Of a DNA stretch of 64,000 nucleotides, positions 45,147 through 57,037 are shown one piece after another. Source of the DNA: Maylandia zebra (Eukaryota > Chordata > Actinopteri > Cichliformes > Cichlidae); contig NC_135177.1 in the NCBI RefSeq assembly GCF_041146795.1, positions 1,169,060-1,233,059 on the forward strand, given 5' to 3'. Position numbers and translations under genes: made by a program. Numbering within the stretch: position 1 is the first letter of the stretch; each line of letters starts with the position of its first letter. The notes beneath the pieces are model-generated. The model was not told the DNA's origin. It saw only the letters and a program-made list of their open reading frames with translations, and ran no database searches.

Positions 45147-45693
45147 GGAAGTCCAACAGTTCATCTAAACAAAAGGCACTTAGCCTAAAACAGATATAGC
45201 CACGTTTATCCTACCATAAAACAATAAAACAAGGTACGACCTCTTCTCATGCTCCCAGGATGTAGGTGTGCATTCCAGTGTGGAATACACACCAAGCCTT
45301 TGCAGCCTGTTAAAGATCACACATCCTATCACTACACAATCGATTATGCACCTCTAAGCATATATGGTTAAATATTTCTAAGCATAAATGACAATCAACA
45401 ATACAAAACCTAACAATCACCCAGCGTGTATTTAAGTCCTCAGTTCCATCCGATCGTTGTCGTGTTATTGATGTACATGTAATGTTATGTTGTCGTTTCT
45501 GCCTGCGTTCAGTCAGCTAGCCATTCAGTCAGTCAGTCCTTCAGTCAGTCAGTCGTCCAGCCAGCCAGCCCTATCCGACTTCTGTTCTGTTTGTTCACTT
45601 GTTGGCAATAAACACCAGCCTTCACCTACCTACCTGTGAGTCCAGTGTTTGGGTCCTCCTTCTCTCATCCACGACACTAATCCTGACAAACTT

Positions 45694-45762
45694 ACTATGC
45701 ACGCATCAGTTACTGAATGTGTAACTTTATTCATTTTAAATTTTCTAATTATATTCTTTAAA

Positions 45763-45795
<33 letters not shown>

Positions 45796-46279
45796 GTCTT
45801 TATTTTCAGTTGATGTGTGTTTATTCAGTTTATCCAAAATCACTCTATGTTTGAAAGCCATGCTGGCAGAAACCAACAGACACATCTAGAGAGCCACCAT
45901 AGACAAAAACAGCAGATTGCACATGCTCTTATACAAAACATGAAGTTGCCAAACAAAAATGGAAATTCTCAAGAACAACTGACCAATATTGTCATTTTTG
46001 CTAATCTACCATATATATTTATAGCACAAAAATCTCTTTTGGTTCTAAGGTGATGTAACAAAACTTCTGCACTTACTGAAATATGTAAGGCAGAGAGCAT
46101 AAGTCACTCATTTAACAGGGACAATGGAAGACCACTACCAGGCCTCAATGCTTCCTAGTGACAGCTGCAGAGCACTTTATTTTCCCCACATGGACCCATA
46201 GAATATTAAAATTGTTTTAGTAAGCAACATTTCACATGAAAAAATCAGTTGTTATTGCTTAATAGCCCCATAGGATTTG
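45694..46279. other. Intergenic with ATT microsatellite
   Basis: An (att)n run lies at about 45763-45796. No gene or terminus was recognised. Confidence 0.5.
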
Positions 46280-46287
46280 CATACAGG

Positions 46288-47986
46288 CAGTGGCGTGTCT
46301 AGAAATTTTTTGTTGGGGGGGCCAGGTAGGGGCACAGATTTGGAGAAGGGTGGCAGATGTAATTGGCAGATAATGTTTAAAACAAATTCTAACAACCATT
46401 AACCATAATTCAATAACCCTATAAACCTAATAACCGAATGCGCTTTTAACTCTTATTAGAATGAGATTTTAACCACTACGGTGCAAAGTTTTTAGATACT
46501 GCGTTGATAAAGTACAAGAGATACAATCAGTGCTTTGTCAGTGTTTACTCAGCATTCAAGGACAGCAATCTTTGCATAGTATTTTTACTGCCATGTAGTG
46601 CACATATGTTTTGGGCAAAAACAGTTTTTAATATTAAAATACGAACATTTGTAACAAACAATTGACAAATTAGCCAATGCCAATGCAAAACTTTATCTGC
46701 CTGTTAAAAAAAGAAGATAATCTTCTCACAAACTGGTGTTTGATTTTGAAACAGGAAAAAAGTGGAGAAACAACTGAAAAGACTAACATTTGAATAAAAC
46801 CTGAAAGCAAGTAAATACTTTCTATGCTGCCTTATGGTAAACATCTATACATTTTACGTCAGATAAAAACTTTGGTTGTAAGATTCAGATAATTATTTAA
46901 GTTTTAAGAATAACTCCAGCTTTGTGTCTTTTTCCATTCTAGCTAAAGTTCGGGACAAACTGCGTCTCTTCTCAGCTCAATACGAAACGTGTAATATTTT
47001 CTCTGAATGAGGGACCATTCCATTTTTTAAGGAGCTGTTGGCAACTCTACTAATTAACCTTATGAATAAAATAAAGTTCACTATCAGTAACATAGCACCC
47101 ACCCAGCTGTATAAAAACTCCGTCAAGCTGGCTAGAACGCAGTACGAGTTATTGCAACTGAGGGTAAAAAGTCAGCACAACGAAAATAAACTCCACCTGA
47201 ACTTGGTTTATATCTGACCCAGATAGACTGCAGGTCATAACTTCTTACCTGAAGTTCAGTTCACCTGACACTCGGACTGGCGGCTGCCTCAGGGCTCTCC
47301 TCCTGCCTCCCCTTCCCTCATCCACCTGCTGGCCTCTGTGGAAGCCCCGCCATAGCCACCACCAAACAACTGAGTTATTTTTACACATCGACCTGCATCT
47401 GGCCAATCCACCACCTCTCATTGTTCATGCCATTACAAAAAAAAATAAAAAATAAGTCATATGCCCGGTATGCCCGATGGCCAGTCCAGCTATGTTAACC
47501 TGCAACCAAATCTGCAGCTCCATACAGCAATGTTACAACTTAGATGATATCTTATAACTCATAACTCTTATGTTAGCTGCCCTCAGTAGCATACTGTCTG
47601 AAATATTCCACGGCTGCGATAATTCTTTAAGTGTTACTTTTTCCTTGGTATTCTAATTTCACCGAAGTTTACTAAACTCAAGAAACTTAATATTACTTAC
47701 CGGGACATTTTTTCTGTCCTCATTTTCTTTCACCGAAAAATTGTTTCCTGCAGTGCCGTCTTTCGTGCTTGGCTCTCCTACCTTTGCTAACATGATGCAC
47801 ATAGCGCAGAAGCGATGCTGCATTCACTTACACTCGGATATCTGAGCTTCACCGTGAAAACATAATCGTACATTTGATATTTGATTGAATTTTATTGTTT
47901 TGCCTTTGGGGTGGCACCTGGGGTGGCCAGTCTGGTTGGGGGGGTGGCCTGTGCCCCCCCAGGCCACCCCGCTGGACACGCCATTG
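46288..47986. mobile_element. Non-autonomous hAT element
   Basis: The ends are CAGTGGCGTGTCTAG on the left and the inverse of ctggacacgccattg on the right, with a perfect 8-base duplication catacagg (46280-46287, 47987-47994). C/G-runs (ttgggggggcc, gtgccccccc) lie near both ends. It is 1,699 bp long with no transposase frame. Confidence 0.85.
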
Positions 47987-47994
47987 CATACAGG

Positions 47995-49350
47995 CCAGGT
48001 TGGAGGTGAATGCTACGTAGAAGTAAAATATCTTTTCACAGAAAAACGCATGAAGTATAGTGAAAAGTTTGGGTTTACTAATTTGTTTTTAATTATTGAT
48101 ATCTTAAAATTAATTGTGCTTTTGTTGCAGAAGCTGCTTTATGTACTTTACATTCTGCAGCGTGAACAACAACATTTGAAAGCAAATTAGACATGACTGT
48201 TTTTATGAGCAACTGCTATGCAGTAATGATGCCCCCTTTAAGGCATGTATTAGCAGCTGGCCTTAATTTGTTTAACTATTACTTGGAATTTGGCCATTAA
48301 ATATCTTTTAATTATTTACATAATTTTTCTTGTTAAATGTCTGCTTCTTAAATCTGAGGTAATATACTAACTATAAAGTATTATTAGATTTCTGTGTGGA
48401 AAGGGTTAGTGAACTGTCTTCCACAGTCAGAGGCCACAGGATCATAACTGCACCAAATGCATGATTCAGATGTGATGTGCAAATCTGATGCTTTGTCTGA
48501 AAAAGGTTGTGTCTATTGTGATGGAAATTTCTTTTACCTAGTGTATTGATCATGTGTTCTGATAATGGTACGTATGAGGTATTAGTTAGAAATAGCATCA
48601 TATATGTGTTTTATAGAATAGAATAGAATAGAATAGAATTCAACTTTATTGTCATTGCACATGCACAGGTACAGGGCAACGAAATGCAGTTTGCATCCAT
48701 CCAGAAGTGCTTTAGTGATATAGATATATTATAATATATATTAGCAATAATATAGATATGCTTTATTCCACACAGTTAGGTATTGTAGGTTAGATGTAGA
48801 CTGGGACACCCAGGCCCTATTAGACAGTAGAGACATTAGCCAGATAATGAGACCCCTCTCTGACCTCTGGGAGTCATTGGGCCTCCAGGGGGAGGCCTTC
48901 GAAGGAATGCCTTATGAGCTGTACTCTGTTAAGTGAAAAACAAAGTTGTAAATCTCTTTCTGTGGGGGGAGGGTTCAAGGATGAGTTGAAGGTATAGACC
49001 CCCAGGTGATATGTGGCAATGTGTAAGTGCTCAATAGGTGTCTGCACTTTATTAAACAAAATTCCACAACACTATCTATACATCTATACATCAATCCAAG
49101 CATCTATCTTTATTTATAAAGCACTTAAACAACTGACAGTACTTTCAACAGTACTTTTTTGTTTTATTTTGTTTACTGGTTTGCGTGCACTTTTTATTTA
49201 AGATTTTTCTGGAAAAAAAACAATTGATAACTGTAAACCACGACAGCAGACCTGGTGACATTTTCATGTTTCGCAGCATCATTTATTTTTACAATAATCA
49301 CAAAGTTTCTGTAACGTCTGCAGCTCTTCCACTGCCGTCCGTACACATCA
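47995..49350. other. Intergenic with one retroposon end
   Basis: At 48612-48725 an (agaat)n run is followed by 'tcaactttattgtcattgca', a common 3' end (inverted) of a fish LINE or SINE. No coding frame elsewhere is convincing. Confidence 0.4.
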
Positions 49351-49355
49351 CCAGC

Positions 49356-49356
<1 letters not shown>

Positions 49357-49386
<30 letters not shown>

Positions 49387-49387
49387 C
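49357..49387. repeat. CAA microsatellite
   Basis: About ten CAA units lie immediately before the second Harbinger element. Confidence 0.9.
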
Positions 49388-49892
49388 AAGCAGAGCACAG
49401 GGGCCTGTTCTTCGTACCGCGCTAAGTGAGTTAGCTGGATGAGATTGTTGACGATTTCGCGTGATCCTGGATCGTTCGGTTCCCCGAAGCCCATCCGGGA
49501 CTTGCTGTCATAGCAACAGAGCCGTAAGCGTAAACCTGCTGGGGAGCAGGTTTACTTTATGTAAACAGGATTAGATCGCGGCCACGCAGGTATGTCCGCG
49601 TCATTCATACGAAAGCAACAGCGATATTCCACCACTGTTTCACCATAAATAAATAACATCAATGCAACTAAAGATAATGCAGCACTTGATCCTTTTATTG
49701 ATTTCACACAGATACATACAGGTCATTCCCTAAAAAAGGGAAATGTACTATTAACATTCTATTACATGTATGTGATTATTACAGATGTAATTCATATTTC
49801 AGAGTAGTAATTGTAAATTACTTCGTGTAATCAAGATGAGAGACCACGGCTATAAAAGCGAAGGTGGATTTGGGAAGCCTGTCGCAGCCATG

Positions 49893-50090
49893 TCCTGTCC
49901 GTTTACGCGAGCAGCCCATTGCAGAAGGTGCAAGATTGATAAGGAGAGTCCTCAGAATTCAGCGTATATTGCGGGACAGACAGGATCCTTTAGCTCAGCG
50001 CGACAGTGTGCTCATAGAGAGATATCGATTTTCCCGTGAGGGTATTATTCACTTAACCAACTTGTTGACGAGGGGGTGCAGGACCACCAC
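49893..50090 (+). pseudogene. HARBI1-like transposase N-terminus
   Basis: An ATG at 49893 begins MSCPFTR. A one-base slip at 'acgcgag' moves the match to REQPIAEGARLIRRVLRIQR and VLIERYRFSREGIIHLTNLL, the N-terminal pattern of HARBI1-like nucleases. Coding similarity stops after about 65 residues. The nuclease domain is absent, so the gene is dead. Confidence 0.6.
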
Positions 50091-50359
50091 CTGTCTTTTT
50101 TTTTGCTCTGCCCTTTTCTTGGTTGCTGTTATGAACAAACAAACAGAGTATTCCAGGGTCTCTTTCCAAGAGACGACAAGCAATATAAGTGATAAATATT
50201 ACCATTCTGTAGAATATTCTTATATTTCACTTTTACTTGTTCCCATGTTCTAGTGGGTCCTGTTGTGGCTCTAATGTGAAAGGGGATATAATATAACACA
50301 TTATAATATAATATAATGTAATATAATATTGGATAATATGGTGTGATATGATAAATCTA

Positions 50360-50570
50360 CCCTACCGCCTACTGGTGTTGGCCAGAGGGGCCGATGGCGC
50401 AATATGGCAGCCTGGCTTCTGTCAGTCTGCCCCAGGGCAGCTGTGGCTACAACCGTAGCTGCCTCCACCAGTGTGTGAATGTGAGAGTGAATGAATAGTG
50501 GCATTGTAAAGCGCTTTGGGTGCCTTGAAAAGCGCTATATAAATCCACTCCATTATTATTGTTATTATTG
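50360..50570 (+). mobile_element. SINE 3' fragment (AFC-like)
   Basis: It has the SINE body and tail without the tRNA head: 'cctactggtgttggccagag', 'ccagggcagctgtggctaca', and tail 'aaagcgctatataaatccac'. It is inserted in the Harbinger relic. Confidence 0.7.
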
Positions 50571-50576
50571 AATTAC

Positions 50577-50741
50577 TTACGAGTTTGATTTGTCAGCAAC
50601 TTTCTGCCAGCCCTCTCTCCTTGCTTTTGCAGCCTTTGCAGTGTTCCCTTGCGTTTTAATTAAACTCTGAAACTCCTGAAATCCCTCACTCAAGAGTTCT
50701 TGCTCTGCTGCCGAAAAATACCGAGCGCGCTCCTTCGACAT
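50577..50741 (-). pseudogene. Myb/SANT-like Harbinger partner, exon 1
   Basis: It starts MSKERARYFSAAEQELLSEG and continues FQEFQSLIKTQGNTAKAAKA and REGWQKVADKSNS, a Myb/SANT-like DNA-binding domain of the kind paired with HARBI1 in fish Harbingers. A good donor follows (gtaagt, near 50575). No later exon is seen, because the SINE tail and the truncated interior follow. The start ATG at 50741 was chosen over an upstream in-frame ATG because the domain begins there. Confidence 0.65.
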
Positions 50742-51164
50742 TTTCGCCGACCAATCAGAGGGTTGCCGATCAATGTTTCTACTATCGATGCGTAGCCCCT
50801 GTTGGGCCACCCAGTGATCTCACATTACTTCATCCAGCTATACTAATCGTCAACAACAGGTGTGTTCGGGGAACCGGAATAGCGAGCTCAGAGTTAGCGC
50901 GATGATTTGGTCTTGGATGTTTCATTTGATCTTGGATGTAGTAAGCGACGTACGAAGCACAGGGCCCTGGTTTTAAGCTGGTGAGGCGTGATTGTAGATG
51001 CCGTGTAGGTGAGTCCATCTGCAGCACTTTAATTATAAACCTTGCCCTAATTATGTCCTGGGTTTGAACCATTTAATAATAAAAAAGGAAACATCCCAAA
51101 AAACACTTAAGGTCATGAAAATGAATTGAGATTTAGCAATTCAATGGCACATACACCTTATGTA

Positions 51165-51260
51165 TTGAAAAGTATCGATATCGGAATCGGCGATACTGGC
51201 CCGTATTTACTTGATATCAGATTGATACCAAAATATGCAGTATCAAGCACCACTAGCAAA
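51165..51260. repeat. Remnant of an hAT end
   Basis: The run 'agtatcgatatcggaatcgg ... gataccaaaatatgcagtat' resembles the subterminal 'gatac/atcgat' zone of the hAT at 2748-3764. Only one end is present. Confidence 0.4.
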
Positions 51261-51834
51261 GATTACAAATTGCCCCATGGGCTGACATTGCTTCATTTTT
51301 TATACTTTTATCGCCAAGAAAGAAGAAACAGTAGAAAACACACACCGAAGACAGTAGAAAATACAAAAAGAGCAGACAAAACAAACAAACAAAAACCCTC
51401 CCTCCCTTCCCTTATCCCTTATAACCTGGGGTACAGTCTACATAGCAGCTGTCATTTGTCCATAGTTTCCAGTGAGTGGCCTCCAGATTTGATGAAGGTC
51501 CTCCAGTTTGTCAATAATAATGTAACGGCTCCTTTCCAGATGACAAGTATCTGTCAGTACTGAAATCCAGACTTTTAAAGAGGGCACTTTGTTTCCCTTC
51601 CATAGCAGGAGAATCAGTCTCACACATTAGGCCATAGGACAGGAGTGAGGTCTGTGTGCTCTTAATTCTTCTTAGATCGTTCCGACAGTCCAGTAAGAAT
51701 GAAAATAGGGTCAGGGTCTAACTGTACATCGAAAAGTTTGGGAAAAAAACCACTCAAGCCCAAAAACCTTGTAGCTTAGTACAAGTTACAAAACTATGAA
51801 GCAATCTGAGAAACATGGAAGACGTTATGTACCT

Positions 51835-53236
51835 TCATAGCGGGCGGCAGGGCCAGCCGGAGTGTCACCGGGTTCAGGACCTCCTGGATGGAAAAGGGGC
51901 CAGGAGACCGAGGGGTCACTTTCTTTGACTCAGTCCGAAGGTGGTGCTGGACAGAGGTGAACTGCCAACTCTCCCTCAGAGATAGAGAGGAGGGGGGGTT
52001 GATACCCCAGCGATGTCTCGAAGGGCGAGAGCCCGGTCGCTGATGAGGTGCTCATGTTGTGGGCGTACTCCACCCAGGCCAGTTGGTCGCTCCAGGCCGA
52101 CTGGTTCGACGAAGCGACACAGTGCAGCATGGCTTCCATCTCTTGGTTTGCCCTTTCAGTTTGTCCATTAGTTTGAGGATGGAAACCAGAGGACAAGCCG
52201 ACCTGAGCTCCCAGCTCCGAACAGAACTCTTTCCAGACTCACGAGGTGAACTGAGAGCCTCGGTCGGAAACTATGTCCTGGGGAATGCCGTGGAGCCGGA
52301 ACACGTGCTGCGTCAGTAACTGGGCTGTCTCCAGGACTGAAGGGAGCTTGGGCAGAGCGATGAAGTGGGCAGCATTGGAAAACCGGTCAGAATGGTGGTG
52401 TTACCTGAAGAGGGAGGCAAGCCAGTGACGAAATCCAGGGCAATGTGTGACCACAGCCCTCTAGGAGTGGGCAACGGTCGCAGAAGGCCAGAGGCAGGTG
52501 AGTTGGAGGTCTTGTTGCACACACTGGGTAAGCTGCAACATACTCCTGGACATCGAGAATAAGAGAAGGCCAACAAAACAAACGTTGAAGGAACGAAATT
52601 GTACGATTTTTACCTGGGTGGCATGCAAACTTGGTGGTGTGTGCCGCTGCTGGAACATACAGTTTTCCCCTCGGGCCAGTTCCTGGGTCAGGTTCCAGTC
52701 GCTGGGCGTCCCTGACCACCTTCTCAACCTCCCATGTGAGCACGCTCAGAATGCAGGTAGGAGGCAGGACGGGTTTCTCCCTTTCGTCCTCATTGGTTTT
52801 GGGTGCAAATTGCCGTGACAATACGTCAGGCTTGGTATTCCTAGAGCCGGGCCTGTAGGTTATGGAAATGTGGAAGCGTGTGAAAAACAAGGCCCATATG
52901 GCTTGGCGGGCGTTGAGGCGTTTGGCTGCCTGGAGGGTACGCCAGGTATTCATGGTCCGTCCACACCACGAAAGGCTGCTCACTGCCCTCCAACCAATGC
53001 TGCCATTCTACGAGGGCCAACTTGATGGCGAGCAACTCTCGATTGCCCACATCATAATTCCTCTCAGCCTGAGACAGCCTAAGGGAGAAGAAAGCACAGG
53101 GATGTAACTTGCCTTCGATTTGTTGGGAGAGGACCGCCCCACATCAGAGTCAGGTGGCGTCCACCTCCACGATAAAGGACCAGCTGAGGTCCGCCTGGAC
53201 TAGGACCGGAGCGGAGGAGAACAGGTGCTTGAGCCG
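51835..53236 (-). pseudogene. Ty3/gypsy pol relic (RT-RNaseH-integrase)
   Basis: Reading down the minus strand: LKHLFSSAPVLVQADLSW at the RT/RNase H edge, then [20 protein letters not shown] with [11 protein letters not shown] (RNase H). After a frame slip near 52930 comes [18 protein letters not shown] with [15 protein letters not shown], then an integrase zinc-region relic and SGFHPQTNGQTERANQEMEA (integrase core end, with the catalytic E-containing helix) in 52196-51930. In intact elements these domains degrade the RNA template and insert cDNA. Stops and several frameshifts make it inactive. LTRs were not found beside it. Confidence 0.85.
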
Positions 53237-54491
53237 ACCAGGACCCTCAGAAATCCTACCAGTGGCTGGACAAAGCTGGACTGAAAGACAGCATGGAAGC
53301 ACTAATCATGGCAGCAAAGGAACAAGCACTAAGCACAAGATACATAGAGGCTGGGGTCTATCACACCAGGCAAGACCCCAGGTCGTTGAAATCTCCCAAT
53401 TCTTTGAATCTTTGGGCTGAAGGAAGGACAATACTCGGTGTATTTATGCTCAATCAACAATCATGTATTTCCATACAATTCAACACAAAGAGCATTTAGA
53501 ACCATCATGATGGGGAGACATGCCTGAAGAGGGTCACAGCAAGTCTCAAAATGGTGACGGGTTACACAGCCTTTTATAGCTCCTAGTGGCCCCCACCTAG
53601 TCGTAAAAGACCAAACATTAACATTCTTTCTCTCTTACGGCGCCTAAGTTATGACCTCGGCAGTTGTTTCTCTGCTTTCTGTAAGGTGGGGGTGTGGAAT
53701 GTGGTCTGTCTATCTCCCCTGTCTTAGACACAGAGTCTCCTGCTTACAACCTTCTTTTTATGATTCAACAATAAAGCATTTTAAGAAAACAGTGTAATAC
53801 ATTCACAGCAGATCAAGGATACAGAGTGATGCACATTTATCTAATGAACTAATACGTGAATATGTTCTTTTAACTCAAAAGTATAATGAGAACTAAACTA
53901 CATACAGATCACACACTCTATATTAAAGGGTATAATATGATCTACAGCAGTATTCTAATTCAACTACTTTGATTACATATATAAGGTAACATATGATAAC
54001 AGAATAATCTAATAAGGTGCAGGCTGTGTAAAGATGCTCCAGAGACAATCCAGCACATAACAGCAGGGTGCAAGATGCTAGCAGGCAAGGCATACATGGA
54101 ACGCCATAACCAAGTGGCCGGCATAGTGTACAGGAACATCTGTGCCGAGTATAACCTGGAAGTCCCGAGGTCAAAATGGGAGATGCCCCCAAGGTTGATG
54201 GAGAATGACCGAGCTAAGATCCTGTGGGACTTCCAGATACAGACGGACAAAATGGTGGTGGCTAACCAACCTGACATAATGGTGGTAAACAAACATGAGA
54301 AGACGGCCGTAGTGATCGATGTAGCCGTTCCCAGTGACAGCAACATCAGGAAGAAGGAACACGAGAAGCTCGAGAAATACCAAGGGCTCAGAGAAGAGCT
54401 GGAGAAGATGTGGAGGGTGAAGGTAACAGTGGTCCCAGTGGTGATCGGAGCACTAGGTACGGTGACTCCCAAGCTAGGCGAGTGGCTCACT
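53237..54491 (+). mobile_element. REL-endonuclease LINE fragment, split by LTR
   Basis: The 5' part (53237-53383) reads SYQWLDKAGLKDSMEALIMA and ends YHTRQDPR. The 3' part resumes at 54018 with CRLCKDAPETIQH. The solo LTR between (53384-54014) is flanked by aggt, so the LINE was continuous before the insertion. The element is 5'-truncated against the gypsy relic. Confidence 0.78.
53384..54014 (-). mobile_element. Solo LTR inside LINE
   Basis: It is flanked by aggt (53380-53383, 54015-54018). On the minus strand it runs from TATTAGATTATTCTG to GGGAGATTTCAACG, so the canonical TG/CA ends look mutated. It contains a TATA-like 'gctataaaaggc' and shares its last about 90 bases with the LTR at 16572-17135. 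Its excision restores the LINE frame across DPR and CRLC. Confidence 0.75.
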
Positions 54492-54503
54492 AACACATTA
54501 TAA
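54018..54503 (+). pseudogene. LINE zinc knuckle and REL endonuclease
   Basis: The frame begins with a CX2CX8HX4C knuckle (CRLCKDAPETIQHITAGC), then MLAGKAYMERHNQVAGIVYR, RAKILWDFQIQTDKMV, and QPDIMVVNKHEKTAVVIDVA, a PD-(D/E)XK-type nuclease signature as in R2/R4/NeSL-like LINEs. It ends VVIGALGTVTPKLGEWL, close to the natural C-terminus. In intact elements this domain nicks target DNA for reverse transcription. The RT domain is missing. An almost identical copy lies at 60600-61109. Confidence 0.75.
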
Positions 54504-56500
54504 GCTTAAGTTTTACCATAGCTAAATTATTAAACACACAGATAAAGTCATAAGATGTTCATAAAACCATTGTTTGATGTTCGGACTCAACTCCCCCCTT
54601 TTTGACACACCCCCATGTGTCAATTCATTGGAGTTAGAAAATTAAGAACTCTGTTCTGTCTCTAAGTTTTGGAAAATTTTATGCTTGTTGTCAAAATTTG
54701 AAGAATTTTTATCATAAGTAAAAGTTATGGCGTTATCATCCCCCTCAGGGCTTAGCTTTCCCACTTTTAGTAATATTCCTCCCACAAATATTCGCAATTA
54801 CCCTCCTTTGGTGTGAAAACTGTTGGTGTGGTCAAGTGGGTATACTATAGAAACAAAAGCTCAGGACAGAAGAGTTATCAGTCATGTACTTCATACAAAT
54901 TTTGCATATGTTTTATTTCATATTGATCCTCTGAGTGTAATGGTACATTTTAATTTGAATTTATCAAAACTAAACACAATAGGTTTTTTCTTTCTTTACT
55001 TTGCTCTTGTTCTTTTGCAGTACCACATCCTATCACATGTCCCTGTCGATTATATTCTACTTTTAATACTTACTATTTCAAGTGAGAACCTAAATCACGT
55101 GGACCAATGTTTATTATTGCATATCTCTATTTTGAATGTGGCAAGTCATTCATAGATATTGTTAAAATTTTGGCGATTTTCCTCTATAAAATTTAATTAA
55201 CTTTTTACAGTGGCCTGCTATGGTTAATAGTAACATATTCCAGTCATGAGTGATATCAAAAGTTTTCTCCACTGTAGCATTTGGCATTCCCAATAATATA
55301 ACATGATACCTTCATCAAAACACAGCTAATATAGCACAGTTTTCTTAATGCAAACATCCGTAACTCAGAATCAGCAACCAAAGTGTTAAGTCTGCAGTTC
55401 ATACTTATGTGAAGCTAGAGTCTCCTCCTCCAGTCTCTCTTATCCTCCTGCTCCTGAAAAAACAAAACAAAGCGAAGCATCCACCCTTCTCTTGCCGGCT
55501 GGGTGAATTGTTTATTGGCATTTACTAATCCTAAAGTTGGTGCAGTCTCTGTCTAAGTATCAAGTCAGTCAAAACTTTTAGTCGTCAGTCCATCACAGTC
55601 CATTCACATGCATTCATCCACACACATTCATACCAGATTTTGCTGATAACGGAGTCTCCCGCGCGACCTATTCGAGCCTCCATCACCAGCAAGATGACGT
55701 CATCATTTTAAAAGGAAAACAATTCTTTGTTCTTTTGTTCTGGATTGACTCGCTGCAATCCTTTTAGACTCAGGACTTCTCATGTGATCAGTGTCCCATA
55801 TAGCCAATTACAATCATGGAGAAACACACTTTGCAACTGTTTTTGTAAGAATATTTCATAGCGCTTTAAATTTCAATCTTTCAGGCCTGGTTTAAAGAGC
55901 TGATTGTTAAATCATGAACTCACAAAATATCACCATCTCACCACCGGTGGATCACACCTCTAAGATGTTTTTTTTTTCTCAGTGCACTGTAACAACAACG
56001 AAAAAAGACATAACCAACAAAATACTACTAAAATAACACAAACTAGGGCCCGTTGCAGACATGTCCAAGCATAAAACTATCCCTCTCTCGCTTACGAGAA
56101 AGAACACAAGCCAAAGCTCACTGATAACCTCTAGCTAGCGCTAAGCAAAACCAAAAAATCAACCAGAAATTCACAGGAACGTTTGCTTCCTGCCGGGACA
56201 ATATTGTGTGGGAATGAGAAGCTCAGGTGCCGTAACACCTTTTGTTCCTCCTTGAATTAAATCTCAATCACAGAAAATGCCGTACTCCAACCTAAACCTA
56301 CTCTATTAATTCATCATTTTTCACTCTGTGCCACTGTTCCTCATCAGGGCTGTGTGAAGCACAGCAAAGAATTCAGTCAAGGCCTTGAGCCATAAACAGA
56401 CATCACGCACAGACATTATTTTCATAACCAAACCGTTTTAGACCTTATTCCTTAACTCTACATAAATGCCCTCTGGATGACATATAACACATTCTACGTA
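54492..56500 (-). mobile_element. Fragment of an A-related LTR element
   Basis: A polypurine-like minus tract (aaaaaggggggagt) near 54590-54605 is followed by a possible LTR start TGAGTCCGAAC, cut off at 54492. The interior block 55640-55800 ('tttgctgata', 'agatgacgtcatcat', 'gactcgctgcaatcctttta', 'tgtcccatata') matches 35290-35450 of element A in order and orientation. No coding motif is visible, as in A. The right boundary was not found. Confidence 0.5.
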
Positions 56501-56659
56501 ATCAATGGTAATCAATGGCTCCTCATAAAAATTATGCATTGGGATGTTTGTGTGCAGCATTTTGCATCAGCCTGTGTGTGTGTGTGTGCATCACTCTTCA
56601 TTGCACAAGCGTGTGCATGTGTATGTGTGTGGATCACTTCTCAGTGAATCAGCATTCCA

Positions 56660-56698
<39 letters not shown>

Positions 56699-57037
56699 CA
56701 TCACTTTCCTGTTCTGGTGTTCTGGGTAAACCACGGCCTGAAGCGTGCCCTGGGGTCCTGCCCTCCTCCTTTTCAGTTTGTTTGCGACCATTGCTGCTGC
56801 TGCTGCTCAAAGTTCAGTCCGTCCTGGTTCTGACCCCAATTGGGGCAGTCCTTTCTCCAGTGTCCATTCTCACAGCAGGTGAAACCTGCATCTTCTCCTG
56901 TCTTTTTTGTCCATTCTGAGGTGCCTTCTGTCCTCAGTTACTCCTCCTGTCCCGGCCACGCCCTTTTTGCTGCCCGATCCTCCGTGTTGGTCCATCACTG
57001 TCCTGCACAGTGTAAATGCAGTTATCAAGGTCAGCAT
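56501..57037. other. No gene recognised, GT microsatellite
   Basis: A (gt)n run lies at about 56660-56697, flanked by shorter ones, and a short 'gctgctgctgctgctc' run at about 56793. The apparent frames here are microsatellite artefacts. Confidence 0.45.

Larger units (their letters stand above)
31646..45415 (-). mobile_element. LTR element A, non-coding, nested
   Basis: Both LTRs run TGTTAGGTTTTG to ACAAACCTATCA on the minus strand. Outside them is the duplication atcac (31641-31645, 45416-45420). A polypurine tract abuts the 3' LTR (32466-32477) and a primer site abuts the 5' LTR (40229-40246). With nested insertions removed the interior is about 5 kb, yet I found no gag, pol or env motif. 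It looks like a large non-autonomous element or a badly decayed one. The LTRs differ at roughly eight positions by eye, so insertion was fairly recent. A related interior lies at 54492-56500. Confidence 0.85.
40252..45415 (-). repeat. 5' LTR of element A, split by element C
   Basis: The parts 40252-40619 and 45152-45415 align with 31646-32465. The split point is inside the LTR after 'ctggtctggaag', where element C inserted with duplication of ggaag. A minus-strand AATAAA lies near 40433. Confidence 0.85.
31469..45688 (+). mobile_element. Ty3/gypsy-type solo LTR, split by element A
   Basis: The left part 31469-31645 starts TGTCAGGGTTCCTGGG and the right part 45421-45688 ends CTAATCCTGACA. Outside them lies the perfect 5-base duplication aactt (31464-31468 and 45689-45693). 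Joined, the LTR is about 445 bp, with a TATA-like 'gtatttaagtcc' (45427) and 'caataaacac' (45606). A 'cagtcagtcagt' run lies near 45520-45555. No gypsy interior remains. Confidence 0.82.
49401..50967 (+). mobile_element. Second PIF/Harbinger relic
   Basis: The ends gggcctgttcttcgtacc (left) and, inverted, gggccctgtgcttcgtacg (right) match with a few changes. Repeated 'ggttccccgaa' / 'ttcggggaacc' blocks occur near both ends. It holds the start of a HARBI1-like gene on the plus strand and a Myb/SANT-like partner on the minus strand. No clean 3-base duplication was found. A SINE tail occupies 50360-50570. Confidence 0.65.

Noticed and set aside
54492..54590. LTR at 53384-54014 extended to the tract at 54590
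   Set aside because: The LINE frame is continuous across the 53384-54014 block with aggt on both sides, so that block alone is the LTR; the 54492-54590 piece belongs to another element.
56515..56919. 134-codon frame with alternating VC residues
   Set aside because: Microsatellite translation with no domain; no splice or start support.
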